Shown: positions 59,346 through 64,000 of the stretch, one piece after another | How the letters are laid out: each line of letters begins with the position of its first letter | Numbering within the stretch: position 1 is the stretch's first letter | NCBI RefSeq assembly: GCF_008831285.2 | Contig: NC_045149.1 | Location: 19,421,035-19,485,034, forward strand | Direction of reading: 5' to 3' | Source of the DNA: Nymphaea colorata | Lineage: Eukaryota > Streptophyta > Magnoliopsida > Nymphaeales > Nymphaeaceae | Length of the DNA stretch: 64,000 nucleotides | Program-made: the position numbers and the translations under genes | The notes under the pieces: generated by a model | The model's database searches: none | Told to the model about the DNA's origin: nothing | The model's input: only the letters and a program-made list of their open reading frames with translations

Positions 59346-60374
59346 TGTCGGGGTAAGTCGGTTCTCTCTCTCTCTCTTTCTCTCTTTTATTGGAGTGAAA
59401 ACTAGAAAGGTGTTCTTGAATCTAAGAGCTTCCACTTGCTCAAGTCATATCACCAACAGAAATTGAGAATAACATTGCCTATCATGCCAACCCAATGCAT
59501 ATAATAAATTAACTTGCTCAATTTCTCATGTAGAAATAACTATCTTTTGTTTTTCTGCTGCAAACTTTGAAAGAGACTAAACTTACTCTGTATGGTAATC
59601 AACATTAATGATCAACAATAAGTCCAAGTGAAGACATCAATATGCAAGTTGAAGCATAGCGGAGACATCACTTGGTGACGTCCCTCTCATTCACCTGAAA
59701 TTTCAAGTGACACACAACAATATTTTCTAATCAGCCTAGTACGAAGTACTTACTTTATACAAGCTTAAATTTTCAGGAAACTATATCTCTCTAATCTCCT
59801 CAAATAAATGCGTGCATTGCTCAAGAATCCTGAAAAAGACATGAAGATCTAGATGCTATACATAGCACACATGCATGAATACACAAAGATCGACCAACTC
59901 AAATCGAATCTTCTATATGATATGCTCCCATTTGCGCATACAGATGTGAGCGAACTCGTATCGTCAAAATCGGCCGATTCAATTCGAATCTCATATATGA
60001 CGCACACATAGGTACACACACACAAGCAAAACTCATACAAACACACCAATGCTGTCAAAATTAGTCTATTCAAATCGAATCTACAAAAACTTGATTCAAT
60101 TTGGTGGTCAATTCAAGGGTGCCATATGTCAACTTTACCCATTATTTTTAAAATTTCTGTAATTTTTCTTATCGTTTTATAAAGTAAACTTTTAATATTT
60201 TTAGCCCAGCAATGTGCAAGCGATTCAATTGAATAGACAAATCAGTTGATTCATAAAATTGGTTGAGGATGACATTGAGGTGCATCCACATTGTTCCTGG
60301 CCGAGCGGGGGAGATCTACCGACCACTTAGATGATAGTCAAAGCTTCTACCCGACCCATTGTCTCCTTAATCTA

Positions 60375-60505
60375 TAGGGTCTGCTTTCAGTGTCTCGGGG
60401 TGTCGCTCCATTGTGTTTCAACTTGCATATGGGTGATCCGCCTTTTGAGATTCATTCTCTTGACACTCGAAATAGAAATTGACTGCCTACTAGCCCTACC
60501 TCAAA
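60375..60505 (-). mobile_element. Candidate SINE, relative of 45020-45170
   Basis: The minus strand has TAGGGCTAGTAGGCAG, then ATTTCGAGTGTC, then a body AAGTTGAAACACAATGGAGCG resembling the 45-kb copy. Borders are approximate. Confidence 0.4.
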
Positions 60506-60713
60506 AAGATGCATTTTAACTTGCACTTTATATTTATATCATCCTGCAAGCCTAAAAAGTATGTGATCTATATTGTAACTGCCCACTTACATATATACGG
60601 TCGTCAATAAGTTGGCTGGTTCAACATTTCAACTGAATGATCAGATCTTGCTAAGTTCACATTTTCAAATGAGCGGAAAATGAAGAAACATAATACTATT
60701 ACATCGCTCTATG

Positions 60714-60907
60714 CATGGGTGGATCAAGAATTTTTTTCAGCAGCGAGCCAAACAATCCAACGAACTTATCCGGATAGAGCCAAAGTAAATCTGAATCCAA
60801 AAAATACATTAAGTAATTAAAAATTTTCAATTTTTTAATGTAATTTTTTTTTTCAATTAGCTGGGGTGGGGCCATGCCCTAGGCGGCCCCCCCTCCCTCC
60901 TACCCTG
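60714..60907. mobile_element. hAT-type MITE with 8-bp target duplication
   Basis: The 194-bp element is flanked by perfect GCTCTATG (60706-60713 and 60908-60915). The ends CATGGGTGGAT/CCTCCTACCCTG are decayed forms of CAGGGGCGGAG/CTCCGCCCCTG. The interior is collinear with 41135-41335 (AACGAACTTATCCGG, CCAAAAAATACATTAAG, CAATTAGCTGGGGTGG). Confidence 0.85.
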
Positions 60908-61419
60908 GCTCTATGAATAGACCAAAATTTTCATCTATTCAATTTTAGAACCAATTTTATATCTATTTGATTTAAACGACGGATTTAAAAAATGACAGCC
61001 GATCTGAGTCGTAATGTGTCCGATAGTCAAAAGAGCCATTAGCTTGGCAGTAATGGGTGGTCGCTAGCAAGGGACCCAGTCAAGGTTGGATCCTGATGGA
61101 AGAATCCGCACTGATCAGAAACAATGAGTTTCTGACAAATAAACCCGAACAAATTTCACCGTGCATCTACCAGCCAAGAAGTCAGGGGCACACCCAACAA
61201 TCACATTTGTCCCCACGCAAGGGTCCCATATTCATTCAATATGCAAGGTCTGTCGTAGGACCATGTTCACCAAAAAAAAATTGTTTGAATTTCTATAAAA
61301 TTTAAAGATGAGACTTACAGTTCGTTTTCTGCAAGCAATTGAAAACTTTAATTTTCATAGGTGTTATTGAGCTTGAAAAAGTCGTTAGCTTATTATATCA
61401 CAAGTGTTAAAAGGCATTG

Positions 61420-61850
61420 AATTTGAATCAGATGTACTCTTTACCGTATTTAATTTATCGGATGTTCACATATTCAAATTCAAATATGAATGAATGAAGA
61501 AAAAGTATACATGATATCTGAATTTGATTTTGAAATTCATAATGCAAATCGGATCCGAATCTGACTTTTATTTTGATGTTTGAATCAGAACATTTTAAAT
61601 ACACAACAGGATACAAACTGCATTATGATAAACTAAACTGATAACAAACTTTCAAAATCAATAGATATTGGATGTAGGAGATTTATTTGGAACTAAATCT
61701 AAACACGAATCCGAATATGATCGGTTGTCATTTTCTAAATTCGATTCCAATTCCAATTGTTAATTTTTTTTTTACATATCCAAATATTTTGAAGCATTTT
61801 GGTCTGATATATTATCCAAATCTGATCTATTGACATCCTTATTTTTTATA
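61420..61850. repeat. Dispersed AT-rich repeat, copy 2
   Basis: It is collinear with 5700-6140 (GGATGTTCACATATTC, then ACATATCCAAATATTTTGAAGCAT, then CTATTGACATCC at the right end). Repeated ATCCGAATCTGA-type phrases recall plant non-autonomous elements. Confidence 0.5.
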
Positions 61851-61899
61851 TTTTTTATAGGAAGCGGGCTGCGTTAAAAGGATCTCTGTCCCATATCTA

Positions 61900-62620
61900 T
61901 TGAAAATCTAAAAGAAATAGTTGGTGTAACCGGTTGGAAAATCCTACATAAAAGGAAGATCTAAATGAGAAAAAAAATGAAATTTGCAAAAGCAAAATTC
62001 CATTTGGTGTCCTTCAATCGTGTCCTGTGACGCCAACCTGTTTAAATGGATAAGTGAAAGATGATCCGCTGATCCACGATCCGAAAGTGCACTTTTGGGA
62101 CATGAAGACAGCCTGGCTCCACAGCACAGTTTCGGACATCAGCCCCGCCACCAACTTCAAATAAAATAGAGGAAAGTTGTGGAGCCCCTAGATCTGGAGC
62201 GACCAAGCTGCCGGAGATAGGGGTTAGTCGGGCCGGGCCGAGCCGAGCCGGGCTTGGTCGGGCTAGATCGCGAACGGGTGAGCACCAACATTGAGCAGAT
62301 CATTAATCTGAAACCCCAATCTTGGATCCGATCTGATCAGATTGTGAGAAACACGTTACAAAATGGTGTTTGGCATGTAACGAAGTTCAAGCTTGGATCT
62401 AAATCCGGAGAGCCAGCCAATGCTCTATTTCAGATCACGGCTCTAATTCTGGTACAGTTTCCGGATAAAAATCCAAACCAGATTGATTCGAACCGGGGAG
62501 AAGCCTATTCTTGTCTTTTCGAGAAGCTTTAGTGACCATTCTCGTAATCTACCAGGGTCAGCCTCACGCCCTAGTGGCACCATCGTTATTTTCCTCACTT
62601 CTCAGGGTGTTCTCCCAGAA
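61900..62620. other. Upstream region of EDA6-like copy 2
   Basis: No gene is seen. From about 62470 onward the sequence resembles the copy-1 upstream region (GGGGAGAAGC, TCTCGTAATCTACCA, GCCCTAGTGGCA). Confidence 0.45.
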
Positions 62621-62627
62621 TCATCTC

Positions 62628-62635
62628 TATATAAA
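62628..62635 (+). promoter_or_regulatory. TATA box of EDA6-like copy 2
   Basis: TATATAAA lies about 245 bp upstream of the start codon, in the context CATCTCTATATAAACC. Confidence 0.65.
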
Positions 62636-62878
62636 CCTCGGCACCCTCCTCTTCCGCCCGTTCGATTGCTCTCTCTCTCTGTCTTGACGCCGTGGGTGTG
62701 TTTTTCCGGCCGTCGGCGTTTTCGCTTCGTCGGAATATCCGCCGGCGGATCGGCGTTTTTCTTCTCGGCTATTTTATCCTCTCTCCTTTCTTTTCTCCGC
62801 TCTTTCTTTGTCGTGTTCTCCTTCATTTTCGTTTTAACGGCGACTGTATTGCTGACCTGTCGCGCCTCCAGCGGTAAA

Positions 62879-63229
62879 ATGCCAAGTGACGGCCACGTGG
62901 AGTCGGGTGCGTCAAGGAAGAGAAAATTGACGGACGGAATCGACGCCCCGGCGTCGCGGAGGAGGACGTCGCGGAGCCAAGCCGCGCCGGAGCCGAAACC
63001 GACCAACCACCTGCTAGCTTGCTACCTGGCCCACGAGTTCCTCACCCGCGGCACGCTCCTCGGCAGCAGCTTCCGCCGTCCCGAAGTCGAGCCGACGGCG
63101 AAAGCCGAGCAGCCGCACCCCCGCCAGGCTTACGCCGACGTCGCGTGCCTCCTCAAGGGCGACGGCGTCCACCTCCCGGGGATCGTGAACCCGAGTCAGC
63201 TCGCCAGATGGGTCGGTATCGATACGTAG
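62879..63229 (+). CDS. Small plant-specific protein, EDA6-like, copy 2
   Basis: An intronless 116-residue paralogue of the gene at 57936. The N-terminus is basic (SRKRKLTDG, RRRTSRSQ), then come NHLLACYLAHEFLTRGTLLG and a C-terminal CLLKGDGVHLPGIVNPSQLARWV. The coding sequence is strongly GC-rich from about 62900 to 63230, more so than copy 1. The in-frame extension reaches 62483, but its ATG is upstream of the TATA box and no other ATG precedes 62879 in frame. Function is unknown; the basic N-terminus suggests a nuclear protein (inference). Confidence 0.84.
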   Translation: MPSDGHVESGASRKRKLTDGIDAPASRRRTSRSQAAPEPKPTNHLLACYLAHEFLTRGTLLGSSFRRPEVEPTAKAEQPHPRQAYADVACLLKGDGVHLPGIVNPSQLARWVGIDT

Positions 63230-64000
63230 GACGCCGTCGTGTCTCGGCCAGACCTTTCCAGCTCTGGCTAATCCCGGCCGTGGATGATGGTGGTAATAAT
63301 GATGATGATGATAAGGAGATGCTCTTGTCGATTATGTTTCTACCAGTTGCTGATCATGGATGTCGAGATGATGATGGATGGTAACGATGACGATGTCATC
63401 ATGTCACAGTGTTTGTGATGATGGCTGGGAAAGTGGTTCACCTCAGAGGATCAGAGCGGCTGCCAACTTCATATCAGTTGGGTCCCTTTTCTCCATCGGC
63501 TCGACCGATTCCTAGCTCTCTTGTTGTACGTGGGACGGTGAGAGTCTTCTACGGAAACGGGCTTGCACTGAGCTGGCTGCCGAGCATGGCTCTGCTTCTG
63601 GATGGGGGTTTCTGGCCTGCTCTGTCCGACTTGCGGGAGCGACTCCTGGTTCGGAAGAGCTCCGGCGAAATTCTTGGTGGGCTCAGCAGTTCAACGGAAT
63701 GAATGTTTCTTCACGAGCTATCGATTTCTGTACGATTTTCTCTCTGTAAATTTTTAGTACGGCTGCATGGCCTCACGTGTTCTTCCCTGGGTCGTCACGC
63801 GGAGGCCCATGCTTTTATGAACACCACTATACCAGTAAATTGGTTTCTATTTTTTTCTTAGTTATCAACTTGACGTGATTTCTGTAACAAATCTCGCTGT
63901 CACAGTGATGGAGCTCGACAAGATTTCTTTATTTTCTCCTCCTCCTCCTCTCTCTCTCGGCCCTGAGAATTGAGATAGAATATATGGGTAACGATCAGGA
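63230..64000. other. 3' flank of EDA6-like copy 2
   Basis: It contains a (GAT)n-rich stretch (63280-63320) that may be 3' UTR; copy 1 has a comparable ATCATCATC run downstream near 57780. Frames at 63019-63384 and 63409-63702 are shadows or chance. A CTC-rich run lies at 63936-63958. Confidence 0.45.

Larger units (their letters stand above)
58700..60700. other. Spacer between the paralogues, part 1
   Basis: About 58700-59040 is the copy-1 upstream region. Beyond it are SINE-like fragments and AT-rich sequence with no gene. Around 59870-60075 the phrase (C/T)CAAATCGAATCT recurs three times as a degenerate repeat of about 100 bp. Confidence 0.4.

Overview
The window is nuclear DNA from a flowering plant. 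It carries spliced genes with GT-AG introns, plant-type small transposons, a Ty1-copia retrotransposon, long AT microsatellites and conserved land-plant proteins. I could not settle the lineage from the sequence alone. Coding exons were assembled by hand by joining splice sites in frame and comparing with remembered plant families. Each multi-exon gene is given as one span, with its exons listed in the evidence.

Layout. 1-4.1 kb: repeat-rich, no gene I can defend. 4.16-5.29 kb (-): two-exon LEA protein with a likely mitochondrial presequence. 6.2-13.2 kb: a decayed partial copy of the downstream LEUNIG_HOMOLOG gene, split by a 5.08-kb copia element with a 5-bp target duplication. 14.8-15.5 kb (+): ribosomal protein uL23 (RPL23A) with a long leader intron. 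17.9-25.7 kb (-): 17-exon LEUNIG_HOMOLOG (LUH) corepressor, complete except for a one-base deletion in exon 3. 27.6-29.4 kb (-): DeSI/PPPDE peptidase-like gene with a leader intron reaching about 31.0 kb. 32.8-38.6 kb (-): eight-exon PRT1-type N-degron E3 ligase (two RINGs plus ZZ). 38.8-47.1 kb: repeat-dense block with hAT-type MITEs, a SINE with target duplications, long (AT)n tracts, an 89-bp alternating purine-pyrimidine tract and a triplicated 150-bp unit. 47.2-53.0 kb (+): seven-exon PMP22/Mpv17 peroxisomal membrane protein. 53-57.9 kb: no recognisable gene, but regulatory-looking patches. 57.9-58.3 kb (-) and 62.9-63.2 kb (+): two intronless paralogues of a small plant-specific family, arranged head to head with related promoters.

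The genes do not form a pathway; they are neighbours with housekeeping or regulatory roles: translation (RPL23A), transcriptional corepression (LUH), protein turnover (PRT1, DeSI), peroxisome membrane (PMP22) and desiccation protection (LEA). The most informative features are evolutionary: the LUH fragment duplicated across RPL23A and then hit by copia, the frameshift in an otherwise intact LUH, the divergent paralogue pair, and several MITE/SINE insertions whose target duplications can be read directly. I found no clearly new biological system; the paralogue pair with its conserved, stop-free leaders is the least explained item.
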